NCBI RefSeq assembly: GCF_023159225.1
Contig: NC_063162.1
Coordinates: forward strand, 95,250,880-95,314,879
Length of the DNA: 64,000 nucleotides
Direction: 5' to 3'
Origin: Perognathus longimembris pacificus
Taxonomy: Eukaryota; Chordata; Mammalia; Rodentia; Heteromyidae
Each line of letters starts with the position of its first letter. Positions within the stretch are counted from its first letter, which is position 1. This document shows, in pieces, positions 48,555-59,345 of the stretch. The notes under the pieces are model-generated. The model saw nothing but the letters and a program-made list of their open reading frames with translations, searched no databases and was not told the origin of the DNA. A program made the position numbers and the translations under genes.

Positions 48555-48782
48555 CCAGATATTCAGAAAGGCTCAAGGTTATAATCCTAGATCCTTTGGA
48601 AGCTGAGATCTGATTCAATGCTAAGATGGGCAGGAGAGTCTTTGAGACTCTTGTGGCCAACTGGGCCAAAAGTGTTGGTGTGGCTCAAATGGTATAGCAC
48701 TAACCTTGAACAAAAAGCTTTATCAGTGATAACATCTAGGCCCTGAGTTCAAGCGCTAGAACTGGCACACTCACACAAAAAA
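48555..48782 (+). mobile_element. B1-ID type SINE, plus orientation
   Basis: A diverged plus-strand copy with the B1-like unit at 48575-48660, the ID-like unit at 48670-48765, and a remnant CA-rich tail (CACACTCACAC). It supports the 5' B1-ID-(CA)n 3' order deduced from minus-strand copies. Confidence 0.75.
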
Positions 48783-49429
48783 ATTACCATGGGTAAAAAT
48801 TTCAATGTACTGCCACTAAGTTTAATGGATGTTTAGTAATTTCATAGCACACAGTGATGCCAATGATGCAAAAATTGCAATAGAAGTTATGAACAAATTG
48901 CAACTATGAATAGAAATGTATTTCCAAAATGGTATTTAGGAGCAAATTACAAAATACAAAAGAAATATAGGTCCAGTTCTATGATCACTATATTTACAAC
49001 CAAGACAATATGAAAATTACTATATATAGTACATTTTATTATATAAATGACTATTTAAATTACTATATTGCTACTAATTACTGCTATATTTTGTTGTTAT
49101 ATATTGTTTATAAAATTAATATATATGTAGTATATATATATGTATATTTCCCTCAACAAATTTGTTTACTGAGTAACTAATAAGCAGAGTATCACAATAC
49201 TAATAAATTGCCATTTTGTAAAGATACTTGAAGGCATACTTACCACCTGAAAATTATGAATACAACCCTCTCTTCGTTGTTCAGTGAATGTCTGGTATGT
49301 ATCACAGATATTTACACACCAAGTGTTTTTTATTATAGTACTATATTGGCAAGTTGACACTTTACCCACAGTATTTTATGGAAAAAGTTTATTAAGATTG
49401 ATTTTCCTGATTTTATGTTTTACATCATT

Positions 49430-49655
49430 TTGTGTATGTGTATGCTTATTCTGAGGCTTGAACAAAGGGCCTGGATGATTTCCTTGAGCTCCATTTATAT
49501 ATAAATATATGTAAATATATATTTATTATTTTTTGTTGCTTAACTGGAGATAAAACTCTCATAGACTTTCCTGTTTGGTCTGGCTTTGAACTACAATCTT
49601 CAGATCTCTCTTCATGAGAAACTAGAATTACAAGCATGAGCCACCAGCCCAGGAG
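49430..49655 (-). mobile_element. B1-ID type SINE, diverged
   Basis: TG-rich tail remnant (49430-49442), a short ID-like piece (GAGGCTTGAACAAAGGGCCT), a TA-rich insertion (49496-49530) and a B1-like unit ending CATGAGCCACCAGCCC at about 49650. Confidence 0.68.
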
Positions 49656-49804
49656 TGCATTTGGTACCTTTCAATAACAAATGTTTATATGCATCAATGA
49701 GAAAAATTTAAAGTTATTAATGTAACAACTCAAATGTGACATTATATGTGTCATTTATAAAATAAGTGTTTTAAAGATGTTTTTGAGGGATGGAATAGAG
49801 TTAT

Positions 49805-50275
49805 GACTTTTAAAACATTGTTATTGTAAAGGTGATATACAGAGGGTTATAGTTACATAAGTCAAGTAATGAGTACATTTCCTTTTGAACCGTATCACCT
49901 CTTCTCTCCTTTTTTCCCAGTTTTTCCTTAACAACCCTCCTCCCTCACAAGTGGTATAGTTCATTTTCAACATCATGTCTAGTGAGTATTACTGCTGTTC
50001 ATCCTTTGTCCCAACATTTCTGTGTCTGTCCTTACTCTTCCCAAAACACAAGAACTTACATATAAGACAAAAATTATAGAAATCAAAACAACAACAAAGG
50101 AGGATAGAGAAAGCAAAAACCAAGAAGTAAACTAATATAAAACCTGTTTCCATTTCTTGGAATTCACTTCCATAAACATAATTTTATCTGATCATATGCT
50201 CATAACTACTGAAGGTTTGTGATCCTCTCCTAAGAATATCCTCCTTTGGTCTCACACTGTGAGTGTCTAGTGTCC
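49805..50275 (-). mobile_element. LINE-1, 3' part of a second twin-primed insertion
   Basis: A minus-strand L1 3' UTR. It carries the tail motif ATATACAGAGGGTTATAGTT (plus strand) near 49837, a C-rich tract near 49920-49950, and the proximal 3' UTR ending near 50275. It directly abuts inverted ORF2 sequence. Confidence 0.7.
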
Positions 50276-50279
50276 TGTA

Positions 50280-50740
50280 CAATTTATCATCTCTAAGTAC
50301 ATTGTTTGTGGGAATGTAAACTTGTTCAAATACTCTGGAAAGCAGTATGGAGGGTCCTCAAAAGACTAAACTTAGAGCTATACTGTGACTCAACATTCTA
50401 CTCCTAGACATTTATCCAAATGACCACAAGCAAGGCCACACTAAAGCTACTAGCACAATCATGTTCATTGCAGCATACCATAGCCAAGATACATGATCAA
50501 ACCAGATGCCACTCAGTGGACACAGTTCAGGAAAATGTGGTATGTATACAAAAGGGGATCCTATGCTTCTCTCAGACAGAATGATATTGTACCATTCATA
50601 AGGAAATGGAAAGGACTGGAAAAATGTTATACTAAGCAAATTAAGCCAAACCAATAGAAACAGGTTGTATGCTTTCACTCATTTGTTGTAACTACAAAGT
50701 GCCTATAAATCACATAGTAAAAATGCTAGATGGCTTTTTA
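50280..50740 (+). mobile_element. LINE-1, inverted ORF2 C-terminal part of the same insertion
   Basis: Plus-strand sequence matching the end of L1 ORF2, from the GGGAATGTAAACT region (50310) to just past the ORF2 stop and the start of the 3' UTR (about 50740). Its end in L1 order lies close to the start of the minus-strand piece at 50275, consistent with twin priming. Confidence 0.7.
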
Positions 50741-51074
50741 AGGCAGAATAAATAAGCTTGTGGAATCCCATACTCTAGCAAAGCCAAATTATATTATTGA
50801 ACCTATAGAATATTGTCAATATAATTTCATTGATTACTTAGCAGATTGTGGATTCTCCTCACATTCTGTAATGTATACTATAACTGTTATTGTTGATCTG
50901 ATGTCTAGTCTGTTCTTAAAATTAGTTGGGGACATATAGGGCAACACTAGCTCAATATTACTTGTTAGGCAATTGTTATAGTAGCTTGTATTAAATTCCC
51001 TTGACATATCTGAGTCTGAGAAATTTAAGACTTCATTTTTAAAATTTTAATGTTAATCCATTGTATCTTTCTTT

Positions 51075-51350
51075 TCATTTCATTATTATTAAAGTATGTA
51101 CAGAGGGGTTACAGGCAGTGAGTACATTTCTTATCTAACTTGTTACCTCCTCCCTTATTTCCCCCCTCTCCCTCCCCATTTCTTCCATGTGTTGTACAGT
51201 TGGTTTACACCATATAGTTTTGCAAGTACTGCTGTTGCATTCATTTTTCTTTTTATACTTTGTCTCTCAATCTTTCCCTTCCCTAGTTCCAATGCACAGA
51301 TATACAATATCCAAGTTACTAAAATCAATTAATATCAGGGGTAAAACCAC
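51075..51350 (-). mobile_element. LINE-1, 3' part of a third twin-primed insertion
   Basis: A minus-strand L1 3' UTR with the tail motif GTACAGAGGGGTTACAGGCA (plus strand) near 51098 and a C-rich tract at 51155-51180. It is better preserved than the copy at 49.8 kb. It ends at about 51350, where inverted L1 sequence begins. Confidence 0.75.
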
Positions 51351-51585
51351 ATTGTCCCATTCATAAGGAAATGGAAGAACTTGGGAAAAAAAATCATATT
51401 AAGTGAAGTGAGCCAGACCCAAAGAAACATAGACTCTATGGTTTCCCTCATTGCGAATAATTAGTACACTTCTACAATAGTCCTAGTAGAAGATTATAAT
51501 AGCTCAATAGTTATGTCCATATGAACAGATAAGATGATACTAAATGAAATGAACTCCAAGTTATGAAAACAAGTTGTGTATCTAT
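51351..51585 (+). mobile_element. LINE-1, inverted segment of the third insertion
   Basis: Plus-strand sequence covering the last codons of L1 ORF2 (near 51360-51460, including CCAGACCCAAAGAAACATAG) and the proximal 3' UTR up to about 51585. The adjoining minus-strand piece starts a little further along the L1 3' UTR, so a small deletion accompanies the inversion. Confidence 0.72.
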
Positions 51586-52629
51586 TCTTTTTAAAAATTA
51601 TTTGTAAGTACTTCCACAAAGGAGATGTCATTTAAACAAAGTAGATTAAAGTAATATGTATGTCCAGTGATGTGTTATTTTGAATGTGCTTTTATATGTG
51701 AACTAGAAAGGCTATTTGGTAAATTTTTAGTACCAAAACTGTTGATAATTATTAGTTTGATAGGGACACAATGAGTGTGCATTCTTCTCTGTTTGAACAT
51801 ATTGCTGGTGCTCAAGTACAAAAGTGTCACATTTTAGAGCTTGATGAGTGGGTGTCTTTTTTCCTGTTAGGAGACTAGATCCTGCTCACAAGGTAGAAGC
51901 TTCTGGCATTCTTGGCAGCCTCAGTTCTGTGTTGTCCCCACAAATAAGGAAGGCAGCTAATGTGGAGCCTGCTGTGCCTGCCTAGAGCATGCTGTGACCA
52001 GGCTCCTGTTTAGGGTTTCAGGCTGAGTCACTCAAAGGGAAAGCATTTCCTTGATATGTGAGAGGGGATTATAATTTTCTTCTCCACATTTTATATAAAG
52101 TCATCCGAACTGTTGTCATAAGATAGAAAGCTCTCACTCCTGCTGTGTGGAGAATTGAGCAGATCACATTATTGGTCTCTCCCAGCTTCCTACTGTGGTT
52201 TCCTGATGCAGCAGCAAATGGTTAAGTAACTCCCAAATTTTTTGCATGAGTAACTATGAAAAACCTTTTTCTATGTAAAACCTACATGATATTTCCAAGT
52301 TATTCATTAGCAGCCCACCTATTGTCACATTGGATTAGCTTTTTGTTTGAGGCATATAAAGTATGTTAGATAGCATGCAAATTATTTTTGAATAAAAATA
52401 CTGGGTTATTATGGTGGGAACATTTCCAAACTTTCACAAATTTCATACTGTTTATAGCAACTGTCAATGTAAAGAAAAGCAAAATTATGGTGAACTGAGA
52501 ACCAACATGCCTAATATTGAGAGACAGGGCACAATCATTTCCACTGAAGAGAGCCATTTATCATGATTTTATAGAAAGGATAGCACTTTTGCTCACTAAT
52601 ATTTGATGGCATAGAATCTCAGCCATGTT

Positions 52630-52960
52630 CTACTTTATCATCAGGTCTTTACAAGTGTGATAGCAACGTTTTTGTTCCTGTGACAAAATATATAAGCAAA
52701 ACAAAGGATATGCAATTGGTTCATAATTTCAGAGGTTTGGATCTATCATGGTGTAGAGGGCAGGGCAGAGTAAAGCAGCAGACAGAAAGTAAAGAGTTTG
52801 AATGAAGGATTAACAGGCCCTCCTTTTCTTCTGATTCTATCATACTTAGCTAATCCTCTGTCATACCCAGAGCTGGGCTTTACTAATCAAAGCACTTCCC
52901 CACCCAATCAAACTGACCATTAGGTTATGTCATCATAGCCTTTCTCTCTTAAAAAGAAAA
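52630..52960. repeat. Unclassified old interspersed repeat
   Basis: The segment TTTTTGTTCCTGTGACAAAA through AATCAAACTGACCATTAGGT has the feel of an old rodent dispersed repeat, but I cannot name the family. No coding frame. Confidence 0.3.
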
Positions 52961-53029
52961 AGAATCTCACTTTATAATACTTAGTGTAGAATTTAATGAC
53001 ACAATCTTCACCATTATATGTAATAACCT

Positions 53030-53140
53030 TTGGAAGCGCTACAATAAGCAACATGAAAATATTGCCTTATTTAAACCCCATAATAATCCTGAGAAGAAAG
53101 TAAATTATCCTTTTTGAGAACTTTATGCTTCTGGATGTTC
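53030..53140 (-). mobile_element. Possible MIR fragment
   Basis: GGAAGCGCTACAATAAGCAA and AACCCCATAATAATCCTGAG resemble the minus-strand MIR core. Confidence 0.4.
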
Positions 53141-54067
53141 ATCTGGCATGGATATTTGGCCTGAAAAGTGACAACAAAGGTTAAGAGGGCAATTATTTGT
53201 TTATGCTTCTTCCGAAGCTTGATATGCCAATAAACAGAGTACTAATTCCAGCATGAGCTGGAATCCAAGATTGCAAAGCCAATATCTCCATTAGCCAATG
53301 GTCATCTTTTAGAGGGTTTCTGCATGCAAAACAATAAAAAGAAGCATAGCTGCCCATTAAGACCCAAGTACTAATGTCACTGGTATCTTATGGTCACTAT
53401 CCTTGGTGCTTTGTCCAAAACGCGGGAGACAGAGTTGTTGGAAGGAAATGGATACATATGAGGCCATCCCTATGGGAAATAGAGGAGAATGCTTAGCTCA
53501 TGTCATCTTAGAAGGCTCAGGGAGCACAAAGTACTTTCAAGGGACACCAGCGCATACAATAGTAAGATAATAAGCAGAAAATTTCCTCCTGCTTCTTGGT
53601 AATTTGGTTTTCTGGGTATCATCCCCTCCTCCTTTAAATGATTATAGATATTGATCTCTTAGGGGCACTATATGGACTTCCCTTTTCACATAAATTAGTT
53701 TTCTGAAAATCAATTTATATGGACACAGGGAAAAGAAAGGGTATTAGAACCATGCTGTGCCAAGGGAGGATCTTTAAAGGATAGGTCAAAATTGGAAGGG
53801 GAGACCAAAGTAGTCCTTCCCACCTGCTTGCTAAAACCTCCACTGCCACTTCTGCCTTCTCTATCCTTGGGATCTGGGATGATGTCTCTGTGCCAGCTGC
53901 TTCCTCTTATGTAGGGCTCATTGAAGCTTTGCTTCTTGAAGAAGCAGGATTTACTATACTTCTCAAACTCATTCCTTCTCTGTTTGGGGTCTGGGAAAAA
54001 AACTCATCTACCAAAACTCAAACAATAAAATTGGAATCAGGAAGTACAGTGAAATTGAAACTTCAAT

Positions 54068-54619
54068 TGTTAATGGAAGTCTTGCAAGACAGAGTCTGAT
54101 GGGAAAAGACACCCAAAGCTGTTACTGCAAGCATTTCACTCTCCTAATGTCCAAGTCCCTCCTCATTCTTCACTGGCTGAGTACTATGAGCTGTACTTTT
54201 CCTGACTGCTGTGTGGGTTTTGAAGGATTGATTCCTACCTTATTCCCCCATGTCAAGACAGACATCGGCACACTCAAACAGGTTTGACTACATGCCTGTC
54301 CACAGGCAGGTTCCAATCTGGACCTGGCCAAGGACACAACACTTGGTGCCCAGGGTACAATAGCCCTGCAAACCAGGTAGAGCATTCCACCGTGGACCTG
54401 GCCAAGGACATTGCCTTGAGCCCTCAAAAGACTATAATCCATTTTCTATTTTCTGCTTCCTTGTTAAGCCTTATATAAGACAATGCCAAAATCCAGTCCC
54501 TTGCATAACCTCTAAACCTGCAGGAAGGTTTGTGCCCCTATTTGGCAATAAACAGCCCTCACCTGCTGACAATTGAGTCCAGCCTATTCTTATTCTCATT
54601 CTCCTCCATTTTCCTAACA
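54068..54619 (+). mobile_element. LTR-like element (probable solo LTR)
   Basis: The candidate has TG and CA ends (TGTTA at 54068, CCTAACA ending 54619), a TATATAA at 54472-54478, and an AATAAA at 54547-54552 followed by a short pyrimidine-rich tail. An exact 18-base direct repeat (TGGACCTGGCCAAGGACA at 54319 and 54393) sits upstream of the TATA motif, like an enhancer repeat in U3. No target duplication was found, so the ends are provisional. Confidence 0.5.
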
Positions 54620-54784
54620 GGTTCCATTGTTTTCTATTAGGTAATTGTAACATATGTACTTCTTGAGACTGGCTGAATTTTAGAAGCAGGTTTTCATGAT
54701 CTCTCCTCCCCTTCATTCTCTTGGAGGAAGAAGGCTTGTCTTGGTTTGAGGTTTTTAGCACACAGTTGGTTCTTGTGTGTGCGT

Positions 54785-54905
54785 GTGTGTGTTTAAATTA
54801 TTATTATCTGTAAGTAGTTGTGCAGAGGAGTTGCCATTTAATAAAGTAGTTTATGAATGCAACACACTTTCTCATTTCATTAATCACCCTTGTCCCTGCC
54901 TTTTG
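54785..54905 (-). mobile_element. Probable LINE-1 tail fragment
   Basis: TGTAAGTAGTTGTGCAGAGG followed by a partial C-rich segment resembles minus-strand L1 tails elsewhere in the window. Diverged. Confidence 0.45.
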
Positions 54906-55029
54906 GCCTACTTATGTCCTCATGGCTAAGGCTGCTACTATGAACTCAGAGTCGGATCAAATAGCTACCTTTGAATATGGACCACCAATAACTCTTTCTT
55001 ACAAATCTCTCAATATTTCTTTGTTTTAC

Positions 55030-55118
55030 ATACTTGGAGGCACTTGTGTTTTAGCTGAGAAGTAAGAGTGCTTACCTAGAATATGGAAGGTTCTGGGATT
55101 CAGCTCCAAGATAGCCAA
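55030..55118 (+). mobile_element. ID-like SINE remnant with purine tail
   Basis: AGTAAGAGTGCTTACCTAGA and GGTTCTGGGATTCAGCTCCA resemble the A and B box regions of the tRNA-like unit. The GA-rich tract at 55120-55260 follows as a possible expanded tail. Confidence 0.5.
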
Positions 55119-55119
55119 G

Positions 55120-55260
55120 AAACATGGAGAATAAGAGACAAAGAGAAAAAAAAGAGTGAAAGAGAGAGAATGGAAGAATGAAAGAGAGAGAGAAAAATAG
55201 AGAAAGAGAAAGGAAGGAAGGAAGGAAGGACAAAAGGAAGAAAAAAAGAAAATAATACAT
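55120..55260 (+). repeat. GA/GAAA/GGAA purine tract
   Basis: About 140 bases dominated by purines with GAAAGAGAGA and (GGAA)n blocks. Confidence 0.9.
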
Positions 55261-55289
55261 TGGAGGGAAAAAGAATTATCATAAGACAG

Positions 55290-55615
55290 TTGTAAATGTA
55301 GCCATGGTTATAAGAGGTTTACTCCTCGAGTCAATGCTATCTCTGTATCTTATCTGAGTATATTGGAAACCATGTATACTGATAAACAGTGGTATATAGG
55401 GTAAAAAAGACAAACGACTACAAAAGCAATACTTGCAAAACTGTTTGGTGTAAATGAACTGAACAACTCATGGGGGGAAAGGGAAAAGGGAGGGGGGAGG
55501 GGGGAATGAGGGACGAGGAAACAAACAGTACAAGAAATGTATCCAATGCCTAACGTATGAAACTGTAACCTCTCTGTACATCAGTTTGATAATAAAAATT
55601 TGAAAAAAAATAGAA
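55290..55615 (+). mobile_element. LINE-1 3' UTR fragment, sense to DGKB
   Basis: A plus-strand, 5'-truncated L1 end. From about 55350 it parallels the 3' UTR of the large L1. It has a G-rich purine tract at 55473-55507, the tail motif GTATGAAACTGTAACCTCTC at 55555 and an A-rich end near 55600-55615. This is one of the better-preserved L1 tails in the window. Confidence 0.85.
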
Positions 55616-56402
55616 AAGGAGTTTTACTCCTTTCTTTAAACTCTCTTAGACAGAGGAGGAGCTAATTGTATCTTTGAACTATGTTTGTTACTTGACTCAC
55701 AGAAGGTGGGCTGAGAAGCTAAGAGGAAGAGAAACCTGACCTCCTCCTATGTGTGAGTTTAATTCACTGTTAAGCAAATTTAGATCATAAGCTAAGCCTG
55801 GTAATTCATCATGCTGAGATTAGCTTTTACTTTTGTCCTTTGCTCAGTGTTAGATTGGCTCTATTTTGGGAGGCCAAACCACTTATTGATAATTACTCTC
55901 TTTGTATAAGACAAAAGAATAAACAGCAGAGGGCTATTTAGGCTAGGGTCTGATAAAACGTAATTTGGCATCAGATCAATCGATTTGAATCCTAGTAGTG
56001 TGATGTATGTCTTAATTTCCACAAAGGATCACACTAAAGCTAATGATTACATGTGATTATGGAGGTAAAGAGATCTGAAACTCATATATCCTTGTTTTGA
56101 TCAGGACCCTGATAGTCTAGCATAGGTACTTTAATTCCAAAGGATTTTTTTTTCCCTCTCTGAATGGTGCCTTTTCAAGTATGCAATTGGTTAAGATGAA
56201 CTACCCTGACTTCTCTCTAAATTGGCTTGGTTTCATCTTCACATTTGGTCTGATATTTGAATTTGTAACCTTATTTTAGATAAGACATTTCTGAATCACA
56301 TTGATGTTAATCAATTATCAACCTCTCCTGGCTCGACCCCAGATTGTATATGTGGAATATTTTTTTTCTGAATATTATCATTTGCTTAATTCTTTTTCTA
56401 GT

Positions 56403-56606
56403 TTTCTTCCTCCCTCCCTCCCTCCCTTTCTCCCTCCCTCCCTCCCTCCCTTTCTCCCTCCCTCCCTCCCTCCCTTTCTCCTTCCCTCCCTCCCTCTCTC
56501 CCTCCTTTCCTTCCTTCCTTCCTTCCTCCCTTCCCCCTCTCTTTCTTTCTTTCTTCCTTCCTTTCTTTCTCTCTTTTTTACTTTTTTTCTTTCTTTCTTT
56601 CTTTCA
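56403..56606 (+). repeat. (CCCT)n and (CTTT)n pyrimidine tract
   Basis: About 200 bases of nearly pure pyrimidine, moving from CCCT/CCTT units to CTTT units. Confidence 0.93.
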
Positions 56607-56609
56607 CGG

Positions 56610-57650
56610 TGGAACTGCTTGAAAATGTTTTCCTATTGCTTGGATTATCTTTTGTCCATTTGATTTTTGATACTTAAACCTTTCACTAGTAAAAGATAGT
56701 TTTAACTATAAATGTTTAATTTCCAATTATCCTAGGCTCCAAAGACATATCATTTTGATGAGTTTTAATATCTATTTCTTTTAACTTTTTTGACCTTGCA
56801 CATTTTAAAATTTCCATTCGTTTTCAAATTTAAATATTAAAGTTATGACCTATGTGGGCAATGGTAAAGTTGAGTCACATTATGCTATAACTGAAATGTC
56901 CACAAAATCTGGGTAGTTTAACAAAAGACAACCTTATTTTTATTGTAAATAACTTAATCTCAGAGTGTTCTCAATTAAGTCCCAGTCAAAGGAACAACCA
57001 TCTTCTTTGGAAATGGCCAGCTTTAGTGGCAGAGAAGAAAAAAGCTGAGAGATGAGGGTAGCTCTTGGGCATTCTCTCTGGTAGTGACAGTCCTAACCAA
57101 ATGATATGGCCAGGTTTAACTCTTAACCTGCAAAGAAATGCATTCCTCCCATCTCTCCAGTTACTGACAGGAGTAACATACATCTTGTTGTTAACTTTGG
57201 GAAAATAAGCACATCATAATAATATCCTTGAAACTCTATTTCTTCATATATAAAACAAAGACAAAAACTATCTATAAAATGGTTCTGGTTTTTATTAATA
57301 ATTTTGCAATGAGTTACAAGTAAAAGTTAGCCTTAAGGATGTGTATCCTAACTGTGTACCTCATCCATAATCAGGCTTATCTTAAAAAGTTGTTATTCAG
57401 TATCAATTTCCTTAGTTGTTACATAGTACTTTACTTATAGGAAATACCATCAGGTCAAAGCAGAAGCAAAGGAAAGTGAGTATACAGGCTAGAGCAACTT
57501 AGTTTTCCACCTTCATCATTTAGTAAACAAGGATTACTTAGTACAGGCACTGTACTTGGTACTTTTGTCATAGAAATTAGCAATTTGTTACTTTTGAAAA
57601 ATCATAGTTTTTATAGATACAAATATGGTTGCAAACAATAAGGTAAAGGG
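56610..57650. other. Intronic sequence, nothing recognised
   Basis: Unique-looking AT-rich sequence after the pyrimidine tract, with a weak MIR-like string near 57530. Confidence 0.45.
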
Positions 57651-57659
57651 ATTGATATC

Positions 57660-57872
57660 CAGCTGGACACTGGTGGTGCTCACCTGTAATCCTCACTACT
57701 CTGGAGGCTGAGATTCAAGAACTGAGGTTTGAAGGAAAGTTAATGGCAGTAAAGTCCATGAGACACTTATCTCCAATACAAAAAGCTGGGGGTGGATCTG
57801 TGACTCAAGTGGTAAGGGGCTAGCCGTAAGCATAAAAAGTTCAGGGAAAATGCCCAAGCCTAAGACAGAACA
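57660..57872 (+). mobile_element. B1-ID type SINE, plus orientation
   Basis: The B1-like unit starts near GCTGGACACTGGTGGTGCTC (57662). The ID-like unit (CTGTGACTCAAGTGGTAAGG) is at 57800 and the end is near 57872. Clear 5' to 3' order on the plus strand. Confidence 0.8.
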
Positions 57873-57907
57873 ACACATTGGTATCATAATGTGTATATAA
57901 ACACATT

Positions 57908-57945
57908 AATCTCTCTCTCTCTTTCTCTCTCTCTCTTTCTCTCTT
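57908..57945 (+). repeat. (CT)n microsatellite, interrupted
   Basis: A CT-rich run with regular TTT interruptions. Confidence 0.88.
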
Positions 57946-58077
57946 TGTGTCTGTGTGGTGTGACTCTGGGAAAGCTTGAAATGCTTTGAGTTCTGCTTCA
58001 TGTGGGTAGACAGCAATGGGCTTTTAATTTGTAATTAAAAGAATTGCATAAGAGTGAAAGAGAGAGAAGCAGTTGTT

Positions 58078-58339
58078 AGAAAATGTACACTGAGGGGCTG
58101 GGGATATGGCCTAGTGGCAAGAGAGCTTGCCTCATATACTTGAAGCCCTGGGTTCGATTCCCCAGCACCACATATACAGAAAATGGCCAGAAGTGGCGCT
58201 GTGACTCAAGTGGCAGAGTGCTAGCCTTGAGCAAAAAGAAGCCAGGGACAGTGATCAGGCCCTGAGTCCAAGGCCCAGTACTGGCCAAAAAAAAATTTTT
58301 TTTTTAAAAGAAAAAAAAAAAAAAGAAAATGTACACTGA
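58078..58339 (+). mobile_element. ID-dimer SINE, young, 16-base target duplication
   Basis: A plus-strand copy at 58094-58323 with a consensus B box and a long A-rich tail. AGAAAATGTACACTGA occurs at 58078-58093 and 58324-58339 without mismatch, which argues for a recent insertion. Confidence 0.94.
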
Positions 58340-58407
58340 CATGAGATATCATTACACATTAGGGAAGAACTTGATGCACATATTGACATATTGAATGCAT
58401 ATGCAAA

Positions 58408-58411
58408 TATA

Positions 58412-58466
<55 letters not shown>
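58408..58466 (+). repeat. (AT)n microsatellite
   Basis: A long AT dinucleotide run just outside the retroviral LTR end at 58496. Confidence 0.92.
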
Positions 58467-58468
<2 letters not shown>

Positions 58469-58495
58469 GTCAGTAAATGAGAGCATATATAAATC

Positions 58496-59165
58496 TGCCG
58501 GAGCCAGCTGGCAGTGAAAAGGGAATCCTGAATGAGGGGGCTGAGGATTAAAGAAAAGGAGAAATACAAGACAAGAGAAAAAAGACAAGAGGTGAAGATG
58601 GGGTACGGGAGGTCTGCAGCCTCAGATTGTAACTCAAGGCTGCAGCCACATTTATTTATTTATTTATTTTTGGCCAGTCCTGGGCCTTGGACTCAGGGCC
58701 TGAGCACTGTCCCTGGCTTCTTCCCGCTCAAGGCTAGCACTCTGCCACTTGAGCCACAGCGCCGCTTCTGGCTGTTTTCTGTATATGTGGTGCTGGGGAA
58801 TCGAACCTAGGGCCTCGTGTATCCGAGGCAGGCACTCTTGCCACTAGGCTATATCCCCAGCCCCACATTTATTCTTAACTTCCAGTTTATATGCAGTTTA
58901 GGAACCAGGGAATAGCATAAGGTTGCTAAAATTCAAGAACACAAAGGAGCTTTGAAGTTCACAACATCTGATGGCAGTAAAGACAAGATAAGGTTGATTA
59001 ACATCGGAATGTACTCCAGCAGACATAGCAAACCTGACATAGCAAAGCAATTCCGGGTAGTGGCTGAGTTGCTAGTAAACAAATGTCCTTGTACTTAGCA
59101 TATCCTAGTGATAACAACACAGCCAGAGGTCAGAATGAGATTAGCTGCTCCTTCGGCTCCCAACA
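58496..59165 (-). repeat. 3' LTR of the endogenous retrovirus, carrying a SINE
   Basis: On the minus strand the LTR begins TGTTGGGAGCC at 59165 and ends GGCTCCGGCA at 58496. These ends form imperfect inverted repeats with TG and CA termini. A TATAAA lies at 58891-58886 and an AATAAA at 58873-58868. A SINE of about 200 bases splits it (58657-58862), so the LTR proper is about 450 bases. A pyrimidine-rich region follows downstream of the SINE (near 58540-58590 on the minus strand), as is usual in R-U5. Confidence 0.82.
58646..58873 (-). mobile_element. ID-dimer SINE inserted in the retroviral LTR
   Basis: A minus-strand copy at 58657-58862, flanked by the 11-base duplication CCACATTTATT (58646-58656 and 58863-58873). 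The target contains the AATAAA hexamer of the LTR (TTTATT on the plus strand). The insertion is younger than the provirus. Confidence 0.92.
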
Positions 59166-59182
59166 TCTCCCCTGTCTTTGTT
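59166..59182 (-). other. Retroviral polypurine tract
   Basis: On the minus strand the purine run AAAGACAGGGGAGA directly precedes the LTR start TGTTGG. This is the expected plus-strand primer site, and it helps to fix the LTR boundary. Confidence 0.8.
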
Positions 59183-59345
59183 TAAAGAAGCAAACCAGCC
59201 TGTCTTAGGTTGGGTGGGTTGCCTAACCTGCCTTACCTGTCATCAGGAACATCTTCAGAGCAAAGCTGAAGGCCCTGTCATAGGTGGGTCAGGCTGAGAC
59301 CCCCTCGTACCCATCTCTGGCTGTGGTTCCCCTCAGGGGAAAATT

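Larger units (their letters stand above)
51590..54060. other. Intronic sequence, weak old repeats only
   Basis: Contains the unclassified repeat at 52630-52960 and a possible MIR piece. No coding exon seen. Confidence 0.45.
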
